This document shows positions 1-7,550 of a stretch of 64,000 nt of DNA, in pieces. Each line of letters opens with the position of its first letter. Position 1 is the first letter of the stretch. The stretch comes from Azospirillum picis (GTDB lineage Bacteria; Pseudomonadota; Alphaproteobacteria; Azospirillales; Azospirillaceae): NCBI RefSeq assembly GCF_017876115.1, contig NZ_JAGINO010000010.1, positions 1-64,000 of the forward strand, in the 5' to 3' direction. The notes under the pieces are model-generated. The model searched no databases, had not been told where the DNA came from, and saw only the letters and a list, made by a program, of their open reading frames with translations. Both the position numbers and the translations under genes were made by a program.

Positions 1-136
1 TCTTCAGGGAGTGTGCCGCGATGGCCGGAGGAATTTCTGTCGATCCCGGAAGCCGTAACCGCTAACCTGCTGTTATCGCTTCCGTTTTCTCCGCCAGCGC
101 CGCGCTTCGTTCAGCGCCCCGCCGTCGGTGGAGCGG

Positions 137-166
137 TTTATAGGCGCCTCCCCCGCCGACGCGCAA
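137..166 (-). promoter_or_regulatory. Leftward sigma70-type promoter, stable-RNA-like
   Basis: Read on the minus strand, TTGCGC (166-161) and TATAAA (142-137) are separated by 18 bases. An A/T-rich tract lies just upstream (about 171-215), like an UP element, and a GC-rich stretch follows the -10. Those traits are typical of rRNA or tRNA promoters. Transcription would run leftward out of the window, so the target is not visible. The promoter match is seen; the stable-RNA target is inference. Confidence 0.45.
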
Positions 167-375
167 GCGCTTTTTTATCTTTCGATGAAAAATTCCTGAC
201 AGTTCGTTTTTCAACGGAGCCGGTGGCGGATTCAGTGTAAGGGATCGAACCCACCAACCGCGGCGCGGCCGGACTCCATCCCGGTCCGCCAATCCATAGT
301 GTTTCCATGGGGTTCATCCCTGCGGCCTTCCGTCGGGTTGACAGGGTCGGACCGGTCCCGCACCGTCCGATCGAT

Positions 376-400
376 GGTCTTAACACCTTATGTTAGGACC
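376..400. promoter_or_regulatory. Inverted repeat upstream of M23 peptidase gene
   Basis: GGTCTTAACA (376-385) is followed by a 5-base spacer and TGTTAGGACC (391-400), a 10-bp inverted repeat with one mismatch. It lies about 50 bases before the chosen GTG start, where an operator or promoter would sit. The repeat is seen directly; the regulatory role is inferred. Confidence 0.35.
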
Positions 401-451
401 GACCCGACGCCCCACGAGGCCCGCCCCATGGGTTACAGGAGGAGGACGACG

Positions 452-1831
452 GTGCGTTCGAGGCTATCCCGCCTTCCCACGCTCGCCTTGCTTGCCATCA
501 TGACGGCCGGAGCGCTGACACCGACCATTGCCGCCGCGCGGACGTCCGTCGCGCCGGAAGGCCGGGACGTTCATGCCCGCAAGCCGGCCGTGAAGCCGAC
601 GACGGGAGGGGAGGATGCCGCCGAGCACGCCGAAGAGACGGACGGCACCGATCCACAGGACGCCCCTGCCGGCCCGATCGACCGCCGGACCCTGTCGATC
701 GGACGCGGCGACACGCTGATGGATCTGCTGGCCCAGGCCAAGGTCCCGGCCAACGACGCCCATGATGCCGTGGCCGCCCTGCGCGACGTCTACAACCCGC
801 GCCGCCTGCAGGCCGGACAGCAGGTGACCGTGCTGTTCGAGCCGCGCCGCAGCGGGACCCGCAAGTTCGTCGGGCTGGAGTTCGCCCCCGACCCGCTGCG
901 CTCGGTGTCGATCGCGCGCAAGGGAGCCTCGGGCTTCACCTCCACCCAGGTGGAGAAGACGGTGACCCGCAAGCCGGTGGCGGCGCAGGGCGTCATCCGC
1001 TCCAGCCTGTTCGAGGCCGCCGCCGAGGCCGGGGTGCCGGTCGGGGTGATGATGTCCTTCATCCAGGACTTCTCCTACGACGTCGACTTCCAGCGCGACC
1101 TGCAGCCGGGCGACCGTTTCGAGATCCTGTACGAGAAGCTGGTCACCAGCGACGGCGTCGCCGCCGGCGACGGCGACGTGCTCTACGCCTCGCTGACGCT
1201 GAGCGGCGAGGACATGCCGATCTACCGCTACAAGACCCGCGACGGCCGCGTCGACTATTACAACGGCGACGGCGAGAGCATCCGGCGCGCCCTGCTGCGC
1301 ACCCCGGTCGACGGCGCCCGCATCACCTCCGGCTTCGGCATGCGCCGCCATCCGATCCTGGGCTTCAGCAAGATGCACCAAGGCGTCGATTTCGGCGCGC
1401 CGGCCGGAACGCCGATCTATGCCGCCGGCCGCGGCGTGGTGGAACTGGCGCAGCGCTCCAGCTCCTACGGCAACTATGTCCGCATCCGCCACAACACCGA
1501 GATCACCACCGCCTACGCCCATATGAGCCGCTTCGCCAAATCCATCAGCCGCGGCGGGCGGGTCGAGCAGGGCGACATCATCGGCTATGTCGGGTCCACC
1601 GGCCGCGCCACCGGCCCGCACCTGCACTACGAGGTGCTGAAGGGGGGCCGCCAGGTCAATCCGCGCTCCATCGACCTGCCGACCGGCGAGAAGCTGGACG
1701 GGCGCGAGCTTCAGGCATTCCAGCAGGCCCGCCGCTCCCTGGAGCGCCTGTTCGAGGAGTCGCGCGGCGGCCTGCAACTCGCCCGGACCCCCGCCGAGGA
1801 CAAGACCTGCAACAAGGCGACGAGCTGCTGA
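452..1831 (+). CDS. Secreted M23 family metallopeptidase (murein hydrolase-like)
   Basis: Predicted peptidoglycan-directed peptidase of 459 residues acting outside the inner membrane. A basic N-terminus and hydrophobic stretch (LALLAIMTAGALTP) form a signal peptide. A LysM-like segment follows around residues 75-125 (SIGRGDTLMDLL...LQAGQQVTVLF). The C-terminal LytM/M23 domain spans roughly 298-400 and carries the zinc-site motifs HQGVD (His309, Asp313) and HLHYE (390-394), so all visible ligands of an active enzyme are present. I chose the GTG at 452 because AGGAGGAGG ends about 6 bases before it; ATGs further upstream (299, 428) lack such a site and would put charged sequence before the signal peptide. 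The gene stands alone and converges on a small hypothetical gene. The family assignment is firm; the substrate bond is not known. Confidence 0.93.
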   Translation: MRSRLSRLPTLALLAIMTAGALTPTIAAARTSVAPEGRDVHARKPAVKPTTGGEDAAEHAEETDGTDPQDAPAGPIDRRTLSIGRGDTLMDLLAQAKVPANDAHDAVAALRDVYNPRRLQAGQQVTVLFEPRRSGTRKFVGLEFAPDPLRSVSIARKGASGFTSTQVEKTVTRKPVAAQGVIRSSLFEAAAEAGVPVGVMMSFIQDFSYDVDFQRDLQPGDRFEILYEKLVTSDGVAAGDGDVLYASLTLSGEDMPIYRYKTRDGRVDYYNGDGESIRRALLRTPVDGARITSGFGMRRHPILGFSKMHQGVDFGAPAGTPIYAAGRGVVELAQRSSSYGNYVRIRHNTEITTAYAHMSRFAKSISRGGRVEQGDIIGYVGSTGRATGPHLHYEVLKGGRQVNPRSIDLPTGEKLDGRELQAFQQARRSLERLFEESRGGLQLARTPAEDKTCNKATSC

Positions 1832-1867
1832 CCGCGGGACGGGTCGGCCGCAGGGGCCGCCGGCCCG

Positions 1868-2041
1868 TCACTCCTGCTTCATCATGTTGCGCAGCGCCCC
1901 GACGAACTGGCGGGCGGTGTTCTCGTCGCCAAGCATCTGCTGCAGCTTCTCGCGGATGATCATCGCCTTGGGCTTCTGCTGCAAGGCGCGTTCGATGGCG
2001 AGGTCGGCCTCGCCGGGCTTCAAGGGTTCGAGATCGGCCAT
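1868..2041 (-). CDS. Small hypothetical protein, 57 aa
   Basis: A short, mostly helical, soluble protein (MADLEPLKPGEADLAIERAL...) with no signal peptide or membrane segment. The ATG at 2041 is preceded by GAGAGGC about 9 bases upstream, which favours it over a longer frame reaching 2119. It lies on the minus strand downstream of the FemAB-like gene, with a gap of about 95 bases, and could be the last gene of the motA-femAB line or independently transcribed. I do not recognise the family. High GC3 and a good ribosome binding site argue that it is real. Confidence 0.6.
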   Translation of the reverse strand: MADLEPLKPGEADLAIERALQQKPKAMIIREKLQQMLGDENTARQFVGALRNMMKQE

Positions 2042-2137
2042 GATGGTCTTGCCTCTCGGATCGGGAATTGCCGCGCAAGTAGGGACGCAAGTAAGGATAG
2101 CCTGATCCGGCAGGGCCATCGTCAGGCAGCGGGGGGA

Positions 2138-3109
2138 TCAGCGGTATTGGCCGACGGTTTCCACCACCTCGCCGCCGGTGCCGAGCTTGAATTCGGTGAC
2201 GCCGGGCGCGGCCTCCGGGTTGATGCCGCCGAGGTCGAGGACCCGCACGCCACGCTGCTTCAGCTCCTGCATGCCCCGCCACAGGACCAGCCGCATGGCG
2301 TGGGCCTGCCGTCCGGCGTCGCTGGCCCAGCCGATCTGGCTGGTGGCGGCAGCGCCGTGGCGGAGGAACAGGCAGCAGGCGACCGGCTGGCGGCCCGGCT
2401 GGCCGTCGGCGAGCGCCGTCACCATCACCGCCCCGTCGTTCGGGCTGCCGCCCTTGACCATGGCATTGCGAAGCCGCACGGCCAGCGGACCGGTCATCGG
2501 CCGGAACCCCTTGGCCTGGGCCTGGTCGTGCTCCTGCTTCATCAGCCAGGGCAGGTTGTTGGCCTGCCAGTCGACATCGAGCGTCAGCCCGGCCTTCTCC
2601 GCCCCGCGCAGGCGCTTGCGCCAGTCGCGGGCCAGGCCGGCGCGCATCGCCTCTTCGGTCCGGGTCAGGTCGAACCAGACGGTCTGGTAGCCCGGCCCGA
2701 CCTTGCGGAAACCGCAGCGCGCCAGCAGCGCCTCGCTCTCCGCCCCGGCCGGAAGTTCCGGCAACAGGCTGGCGCGGCCGAGCGGCGAGCGCGGCACGGC
2801 GCGGCGCAGGCGGCGGAACACCGCCTCCAGCGTGTCGGCATCGGGAACCGCGCCGTCGAGCCACAGCGGGCCGCGGTGGCACTGGCGGTCGTGGAACAGC
2901 TTCATGATGCGGCGGTCGAGCGTCTGGACCACGCCGATCGGCCTGCCCTCCCGGCGGATCACCCCCAGCCGCGGGACATGGCCGTAGGTGCGGCCCATGG
3001 CGCGGCCGTAGGCGAAGCTCTGCAGCAGGGTCGAACGGGGAACGCGGGCGAACAGCGCATCCCAGTCGCCGACGGTACCCTCGTTCCAGGCGATGTCGAT
3101 CTCGGGCAT
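2138..3109 (-). CDS. FemAB-like GNAT-fold acyltransferase
   Basis: Protein of 323 residues with the layout of FemAB/BioF2-like acyltransferases. The N-terminal half carries WDALFARVPRSTLLQSFAYG, and a basic middle region and C-terminal GNAT-like half contain the VRVLDLGGINPEA...FKLGTGG signature seen in this superfamily. Members transfer aminoacyl or acyl groups to peptidoglycan or other cell-surface acceptors; the acceptor here cannot be predicted. The ATG at 3109 has GGAAGAG upstream. The gene starts 29 bases after the motA stop on the same strand, so the two are probably cotranscribed, although a functional link with the flagellar stator is not established. Confidence 0.75.
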   Translation of the reverse strand: MPEIDIAWNEGTVGDWDALFARVPRSTLLQSFAYGRAMGRTYGHVPRLGVIRREGRPIGVVQTLDRRIMKLFHDRQCHRGPLWLDGAVPDADTLEAVFRRLRRAVPRSPLGRASLLPELPAGAESEALLARCGFRKVGPGYQTVWFDLTRTEEAMRAGLARDWRKRLRGAEKAGLTLDVDWQANNLPWLMKQEHDQAQAKGFRPMTGPLAVRLRNAMVKGGSPNDGAVMVTALADGQPGRQPVACCLFLRHGAAATSQIGWASDAGRQAHAMRLVLWRGMQELKQRGVRVLDLGGINPEAAPGVTEFKLGTGGEVVETVGQYR

Positions 3110-3138
3110 CGGCTCTTCCGGCGGATCAGGCGGGCGGA

Positions 3139-3999
3139 TCAGGCGGGTGGCAGGGCGGAGGTCGCCTCTTCCACCTGGGCGAAGGACGGCCGGTATTCCG
3201 GTTCCAGCACGTTGCGGGCGTATTCCACCGAGATGGCCGGCGCATAGCCGGACAGATGGGCGATCAGGCCGGTCTTCATCGCCTGATAGTACTTGCCTTC
3301 GGCGTGGTAGATGCCCTTGAGGCCGCTGGCGATGGGGGCGAGGAAGCCATAGGCCACCAGAATGCCGGTGAAGGTGCCGACCAGCGCGCCGCCGATCAGC
3401 TTGCCCAGCACCTCCGGCGGCTCGGTGATCGATCCCATGGTGTGGATGACGCCCAGCACCGCCGCCACGATGCCCAGCGCCGGCACCGCGTCGGCCACCG
3501 CCTGGATGGCGTCGGCGATGCGCTGGTGTTCGTGATGCATCGTCTCGATGTCCTCGTCCATCAGGTCGACCAGCTCGTGCGGGTTGTCGGCGCCGAGCGA
3601 CATCAGGCGAAGATAGGTGCAGAGGAAGGCGATGGCATGGTGGTCGCCGTAGAATTTCGGGAACTGCTGGAACAGCGGCGAGTCTTCCGGCTTCTCGATG
3701 TGCTGCTCCAGGGCCAGCAGGCCCTTGGTCTTCGCGATCTTGAAGACCTGGTACATCATGGTGAGGATCTCCAGGAAATCCTCTTTCTTGTATTTCGGCC
3801 CCTTGAAGAGGTGGCCGAGCTCCTTGCCGGTGTGCGTGACCACCGATTTCGGGTTGGCGATGAAGAACCCGCCGGCACCCGAGCCCAGGATGATCATGAA
3901 CTCGAACGGCATCCACAGCACGCCCATATGGCCGCCACCCAGGATGTAGCCGCCGAACACGCTGAAAACCACGATGCCGAAGCCGACGATCACGAACAT
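3139..3999 (-). CDS. motA: Flagellar motor stator protein MotA
   Basis: 286-residue integral membrane protein, the usual length for MotA. N-terminal membrane segments (FVIVGFGIVVFSVFGGYILGG and FMIILGSGAGGFFIA), a large charged cytoplasmic loop, and C-terminal segments (ALGIVAAVLGVIHTM and LIGGALVGTFTGILVAYGF) match the MotA pattern, including the Pro-Ala-Leu-Gly start of the third helix. MotA forms the proton channel with MotB and drives flagellar rotation. The ATG at 3999 has AGGGAGAG about 8 bases upstream; an extended N-terminus to 4035 lacks support. No motB lies next to it, so the partner must be elsewhere. A FemAB-like gene follows by 29 bases. Confidence 0.96.
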   Translation of the reverse strand: MFVIVGFGIVVFSVFGGYILGGGHMGVLWMPFEFMIILGSGAGGFFIANPKSVVTHTGKELGHLFKGPKYKKEDFLEILTMMYQVFKIAKTKGLLALEQHIEKPEDSPLFQQFPKFYGDHHAIAFLCTYLRLMSLGADNPHELVDLMDEDIETMHHEHQRIADAIQAVADAVPALGIVAAVLGVIHTMGSITEPPEVLGKLIGGALVGTFTGILVAYGFLAPIASGLKGIYHAEGKYYQAMKTGLIAHLSGYAPAISVEYARNVLEPEYRPSFAQVEEATSALPPA

Positions 4000-4608
4000 T
4001 CGGTCTCTCCCTTCCCCGCTACCGACCCCGGGCACCTTCGCCGCCCGGCCGACAGATGGCCGGACGCCGGTTTAGTTTCCGTGAATCACCCGAACGGCCT
4101 ACCGCCTCCGCGACGGGGCGAGCGATCCTATCCGCTAGGGCGGGTTCGTGTCACGAAAGGACTGAAGAGTCAGGGTTTCCAGCCACGTCCCACCCCCGAT
4201 GGGAACCGCGCGGCGCCGGGACACCCGGACGCCGGCGCAGAAAAAGCGGGCATGGGTCCCGGCAAGGACACAGGAAGGTTACAGGCCCCCGGCCGGGGGG
4301 ACACGGCCATCGCATATGGCTCCCTCTCCCGCCCCGGGAGAGGGCATGGAACCGACGGCCGCAGGCCGGACGACTGCAAGGCAGTCGTAGGTGGAATGCG
4401 GTCGCGAGCCTTGCGAGCGACCTCGGGGCCCATGCGGAGCATGGGAAGGGTGAGGGGTGATGCAAGAAACCCTGCGGTTCTGGGGTCTTGGAACACCCCT
4501 CACCCTCCCCACTTCGTGGGTCCCCTCCCTCTCCCAGGGCGGGAGAGGGCGATTATTGCCATATGCGATTGCCGTGGCCGGGAGGAGGGACGTCGACCGG
4601 ATGCGCGC
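4000..4608. other. Gene-free stretch dominated by palindromic DNA
   Basis: No gene is supported across this roughly 600-base stretch between motA and the proline-rich small gene. Its right half is the nested inverted-repeat element described at 4302-4576. The left part (4000-4300) holds the upstream region of motA and no recognisable feature. Confidence 0.6.
4302..4576. repeat. Nested palindromic intergenic element, about 275 bp
   Basis: The outer arms are imperfect inverted copies. The left arm reads CACGGCCATCGCATATGGC followed by a CCCTCTCCCG/CGGGAGAGGG hairpin (4302-4345); the right arm is the reverse complement of nearly the same text (about 4523-4576). Inside are further hairpins: CGACTGC/GCAGTCG (about 4369-4388), CCCATGC/GCATGGG (near 4430-4445), and a long stem pairing GGGTGAGGGGTG (about 4448) with CACCCCTCACCC (about 4494). 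There is no ORF or transposase. The structure resembles the mosaic repetitive palindromes of alphaproteobacterial intergenic DNA, or a decayed MITE. Copy number is unknown from one window. Confidence 0.65.
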
Positions 4609-4989
4609 TCAGCGGAGCGGGATGTTCATCTGGACGCTGACGCCCGGCGGCGGGGCCGGCGGGGCGTAGATGACGGCGGGCGGCGGGGCATAGACGACCG
4701 CCGGCGGCGGAACATGGACGACACGGGGCGGCGGCGCGGGAACGACCACCACGGGGGGCGGCGCCTCGTAGACGACGACCGGCGGCTGGTCGCGATCGTG
4801 ATGCTTGTGATGGCCCCAGCCATGGCCGCGGCCATGGCCGCCGGGGTCGGCGGCCGCCGGTGCCGACAGCGCGGCGCCCAGCAGCAGAGCCGACAGGGCG
4901 ATGCCCGCAGCCTTGCCAGCCAGGGAAACCATCCCATGCCGGCGGGTTGCGGCGAACGGAAGGTCCTGCATGGCGGAACCGGAGGTCAT
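4609..4989 (-). CDS. Small exported proline/valine-rich protein
   Basis: 126 residues: a basic start, a hydrophobic signal segment (AAGIALSALLLGAALSAPAAA), a Gly/His patch (GGHGRGHGWGHHKHHD) and then repeats of the form PPPVVVY, PPPRVVHV, PPPAVVYA. It should be exported and extended or disordered, like many small envelope-associated proteins. The His-rich patch could bind metal, but that is only a guess. The ATG at 4989 is chosen because CAGGAG lies 9 bases upstream; an alternative ATG six residues on is possible. It stands alone, divergent from the glutathione peroxidase gene and next to a palindromic element. No family name recognised. Confidence 0.65.
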   Translation of the reverse strand: MTSGSAMQDLPFAATRRHGMVSLAGKAAGIALSALLLGAALSAPAAADPGGHGRGHGWGHHKHHDRDQPPVVVYEAPPPVVVVPAPPPRVVHVPPPAVVYAPPPAVIYAPPAPPPGVSVQMNIPLR

Positions 4990-5372
4990 CGGCCTGTTCT
5001 CCTGAGGCTGGGTGGCGGCGGACTGCCGGACGCGGCCGGCCTGCCGGTACCCATATCGATCGTGCCGGCTCTTATGCTCAGGCTGACGCTGAACCGGGTG
5101 GGACATTTTTCGGGCGCTTTCGTCAGTTCGGACCGGGCGGCGGTGCCGGGTCGCCGGCCGCCTCCTCCTGAAACTGTTGATGCCAAGCCGCCAAGGCTAT
5201 CCATCCGATGGGGGTAGGCCGGAAGCAGCCGCAAGCCTGCGGGGCAGGGATCCGGCCTGCCGCGGCATCGCTGATCCGAACGCCGCCGCAGGGCGTATCA
5301 TCGGGGGAACGGTCGCGGTCCAGCCGCCGCCCACCGCCGCCATCAATCCCGCCCCCGGAGAGGAGCCGCCCG
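4990..5372. other. Divergent intergenic region
   Basis: 383 bases between the divergent proline-rich gene and the glutathione peroxidase gene. It must hold both promoters. A GTATCAT hexamer near 5296 could be a -10 for the peroxidase. I see no small gene or RNA structure I would defend. Confidence 0.4.
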
Positions 5373-5948
5373 ATGAGCCTGCGCAACCGATACATCGCAG
5401 CCGCCGCGGCGGCGGCCATCTCCATGATGGGCGCCGTCTCCGCCATGGCCGCCAGCGCCTACGACTTCACGTTCCAGGGCATCGACGGCAAGCCGCTGCC
5501 GCTGTCCCAGTTCAGGGGCCAGACGGTCCTGGTGGTCAACACCGCCTCGCAATGCGGCTTCACCCCGCAATACAAAGGCCTGGAGGCGCTGTGGCAGCGC
5601 TACCGCGACCGCGGGCTGGTCGTGCTGGGCGTGCCGTCGGACGATTTCGGCGGGCAGGAACCCGGCAACGCGTCCCAGATCAAGGATTTCTGCGAGGTCA
5701 ACTACAGCATCGACTTCCCGATGGCCGACAAGACCGTGGTTTCCGGCAGCGGCGCCCACCCGTTCTACCGCTGGGCGGCCGACGAGCTGGGCGTCCTGGC
5801 CCAACCGCGCTGGAACTTCCACAAATACCTGATCGGCCCGGACGGACGGCTGGTCTCGTGGTTCTCGACCATCACCGACCCGGAAGCCGAGAGGGTGCGC
5901 GAGGCGATCGAGGAACTGCTGCCGCAGCCGGCGCCCCCGAAGTCCTGA
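5373..5948 (+). CDS. Glutathione peroxidase family protein, exported
   Basis: 191-residue thiol peroxidase. The peroxidatic position is Cys61 in NTASQCGFTPQ, i.e. the cysteine rather than selenocysteine form; the conserved Gln (Gln95 in FGGQEPG) and Trp147-Asn148 (RWNFHKYL) complete the catalytic set. The usual N-Q-F motif reads D-D-F here (VPSDDFGGQ). Residues 1-27 form a signal peptide (basic start, Ala-rich core), so the protein should reduce peroxides in the periplasm, unlike the cytosolic bacterial forms. The ATG at 5373 follows GGAGAGGAG by 7 bases. It converges on ccmB, with 25 bases between the stops. Confidence 0.92.
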   Translation: MSLRNRYIAAAAAAAISMMGAVSAMAASAYDFTFQGIDGKPLPLSQFRGQTVLVVNTASQCGFTPQYKGLEALWQRYRDRGLVVLGVPSDDFGGQEPGNASQIKDFCEVNYSIDFPMADKTVVSGSGAHPFYRWAADELGVLAQPRWNFHKYLIGPDGRLVSWFSTITDPEAERVREAIEELLPQPAPPKS

Positions 5949-5973
5949 GGCGGGGCATGCGCTCCCCCCTCGC

Positions 5974-6639
5974 CTACTCCACCGCCTGCCGCAGGGCCGC
6001 GGCACCGGCCCACGGGGCCAGCGGCAGGGCGCCGGCGAGGATGCAGGCCAGCAGCAGCAGGTGCGGGCGCGGGGTCAGCCCGTTCAGCGCCGCATCGATG
6101 GCGCCGGCGCCGAAGATCAGCACCGGGATGTAGAGCGGCAGGATCAGCAGCGACAGCAGAACCCCGCCCCGCCTGGCCCCCAGCGTCAGCGCGGCGCCGA
6201 TGCCGCCGATCAGGCTGAGGATCGGGGTGCCGAGCGCCAGGGTCAGCACCAGCACGCCGAAGCCGGCGGCATCCATGTTCAGCAGCACGGCGAGCAACGG
6301 GGCGGCGACGATCAGCGGCACGCCGGTCACCAGCCAATGGGCGAGCGTCTTGGCCAGCACCGCCGCTTCCAGCGGCAGGGGCGACAGAGACAGCAGTTCC
6401 AGCGAGCCGTCCTCGTAGTCGGTCTGGAACAGCCGCTCCAGCGACAGCAGCGAGGCGAGCAGCGCCGCCACCCAGATCACGCCGGCGGCGATGCGAGCGA
6501 GGATGTTCGGCTCCGGCCCGACGCCGAAGGGGAACAGCACGACGCACAGCACGAAGAACATGACGGCGATGGTGGCGTCGGACCCCTGGCGCAGCGCCAG
6601 CCGCAGGTCGCGCCCGACCAGTCGCAGGAAACGGCTCAT
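5974..6639 (-). CDS. ccmB: Heme exporter protein B, cytochrome c maturation
   Basis: 221-residue integral membrane protein with about six hydrophobic helices, matching CcmB in length and in its start (FLRLVGRDLRLALRQGSD) and motif (QTDYEDGSLELLSLSPLP). CcmB is the membrane subunit of the CcmAB ATPase, which releases holo-CcmE from the CcmCD heme-loading complex during c-type cytochrome assembly. Its ATG overlaps the end of ccmA by four bases, implying translational coupling. ccmC, ccmD and later ccm genes do not follow; the next gene is convergent. Confidence 0.95.
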   Translation of the reverse strand: MSRFLRLVGRDLRLALRQGSDATIAVMFFVLCVVLFPFGVGPEPNILARIAAGVIWVAALLASLLSLERLFQTDYEDGSLELLSLSPLPLEAAVLAKTLAHWLVTGVPLIVAAPLLAVLLNMDAAGFGVLVLTLALGTPILSLIGGIGAALTLGARRGGVLLSLLILPLYIPVLIFGAGAIDAALNGLTPRPHLLLLACILAGALPLAPWAGAAALRQAVE

Positions 6640-7361
6640 GGCGCGGCCCTCTCTCCAGCGGTATCCGGGGCAAGGTCCGGGGCGGTGTCCGGTTCGCCGC
6701 CCTCTGCCCCGTCATCCTCGGCGTAAGGTTCGCCGTAGGGCGCGAATTCGTCGAGATGGAGCTCGTCGCCGCCGGGGGTGGCGATGTCGGTGTGGGTGGA
6801 CAGCACCACCATGCCGCCTTCGGCGCGGTGCTCGGCGATCAGCCCCTCGAACAGGGCGATGGCGGCACGATCGAGCGCCACCGTCGGCTCGTCGAGCAGC
6901 CAGAGCGCGGCCGGGGCCGCCAGCAGGCGCGCCAGGTTCAGCCGGCGCTTCTGCCCGGCCGACAGGTAGCGTCCGGGAACCCCGGCGATGTGCGGCACCC
7001 CCAGCCGGTCGAGCGCCGCCAGCGCGTTGGCGGCCGGATCCGCGGCACCGGCCAGCGCCGCCCAGAAGGCGAGGTTCTCCGCCGCCGTCAGCACCGGCTT
7101 CACCGCATCGAGATGGCCGACATACTGGACCTGGGCGCGGTGGCCGTCGGGATCCTCCGGCACCGGCACCCCGTCCCAGGCAAGCTGGCCGCGGATCGGC
7201 TTCAGCAGGCCGGCCATCACCCGCAGCAGGCTGGACTTGCCGCTGCCGTTGGGGCCGAGCAGCACCAGCGCGCCGCCGGGGCCGATGCGGAAGTCCAGCC
7301 CGGTGAAGACCAGGCGGTCCCCTCGCAGGCAGGTCAGCTCGGTTCCGGTGAAAACGGGCAT
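6636..7361 (-). CDS. ccmA: Heme exporter ATP-binding protein CcmA
   Basis: 241-residue ABC ATPase of the cytochrome c maturation system. Walker A is GPNGSGKS (36-43), the signature is LSAGQKRR (133-140) and Walker B with the catalytic Glu is WLLDEPT (154-160). An acidic C-terminal tail of about 40 residues (FAPYGEPYAEDDGAEGG...) extends beyond the usual end. The ATG at 7361 lacks a strong Shine-Dalgarno, but the protein begins as CcmA normally does (TGTELTCLRGDRLVF). It is coupled to ccmB by a 4-base overlap and works with it as a complex at the inner membrane. Confidence 0.95.
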   Translation of the reverse strand: MPVFTGTELTCLRGDRLVFTGLDFRIGPGGALVLLGPNGSGKSSLLRVMAGLLKPIRGQLAWDGVPVPEDPDGHRAQVQYVGHLDAVKPVLTAAENLAFWAALAGAADPAANALAALDRLGVPHIAGVPGRYLSAGQKRRLNLARLLAAPAALWLLDEPTVALDRAAIALFEGLIAEHRAEGGMVVLSTHTDIATPGGDELHLDEFAPYGEPYAEDDGAEGGEPDTAPDLAPDTAGERAAP

Positions 7362-7446
7362 GGCGGCAGGTCGCGATCCGGTTGAGGGAGGCGCTGCTAT
7401 AGCACAAGGCGGCGGCGATGCCGGAACAAGAATGGCGGAGGCCGCG

Positions 7447-7505
7447 ACCGAAGGTCGCGTAAGGAAGCGCCGAAGGTCGCGTAAGGAAAGCACCGAAGGC
7501 CGCGC
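7447..7505. repeat. Tandem repeat, about 22 bp x 2.6
   Basis: Two nearly identical copies of CCGAAGGTCGCGTAAGGAAG and a truncated third (CCGAAGGCCGCG) lie head to tail just before the minus-strand terminator. It is short, not open across its length in a useful frame, and probably a slippage duplication. Confidence 0.75.
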
Positions 7506-7510
7506 GGCGG

Positions 7511-7550
7511 ACAAAGAAAAGGCCACCGCGAGGGGGTTCTCGCGATGGCC
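7511..7550 (-). terminator. Intrinsic terminator, minus strand
   Basis: On the minus strand GGCCATCGCGAG and CTCGCGGTGGCC form a 12-bp stem with one mismatch (plus strand 7521-7550), followed at once by TTTTCTTTGT. It does not follow any protein gene on that strand, since ccmA starts below it, so it should end an independent short transcript. Confidence 0.65.

Larger units (their letters stand above)
1..451. other. Intergenic region left of the M23 peptidase gene
   Basis: I see no convincing gene in this 451-base stretch. It holds a leftward promoter at 137-166, a T-arm-like fragment around 225-285 that does not fold into a complete tRNA, and an inverted repeat at 376-400 close to the peptidase gene. 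Open frames here are short and lack ribosome binding sites. Confidence 0.5.

Noticed and set aside
225..320. tRNA-Ser-like T-arm (GGGATCGAACCC) on the minus strand
   Set aside because: A CCGCCA end and T-loop can be read, but the T-stem mispairs and no matching 5' acceptor strand or anticodon arm lies at the right distance.
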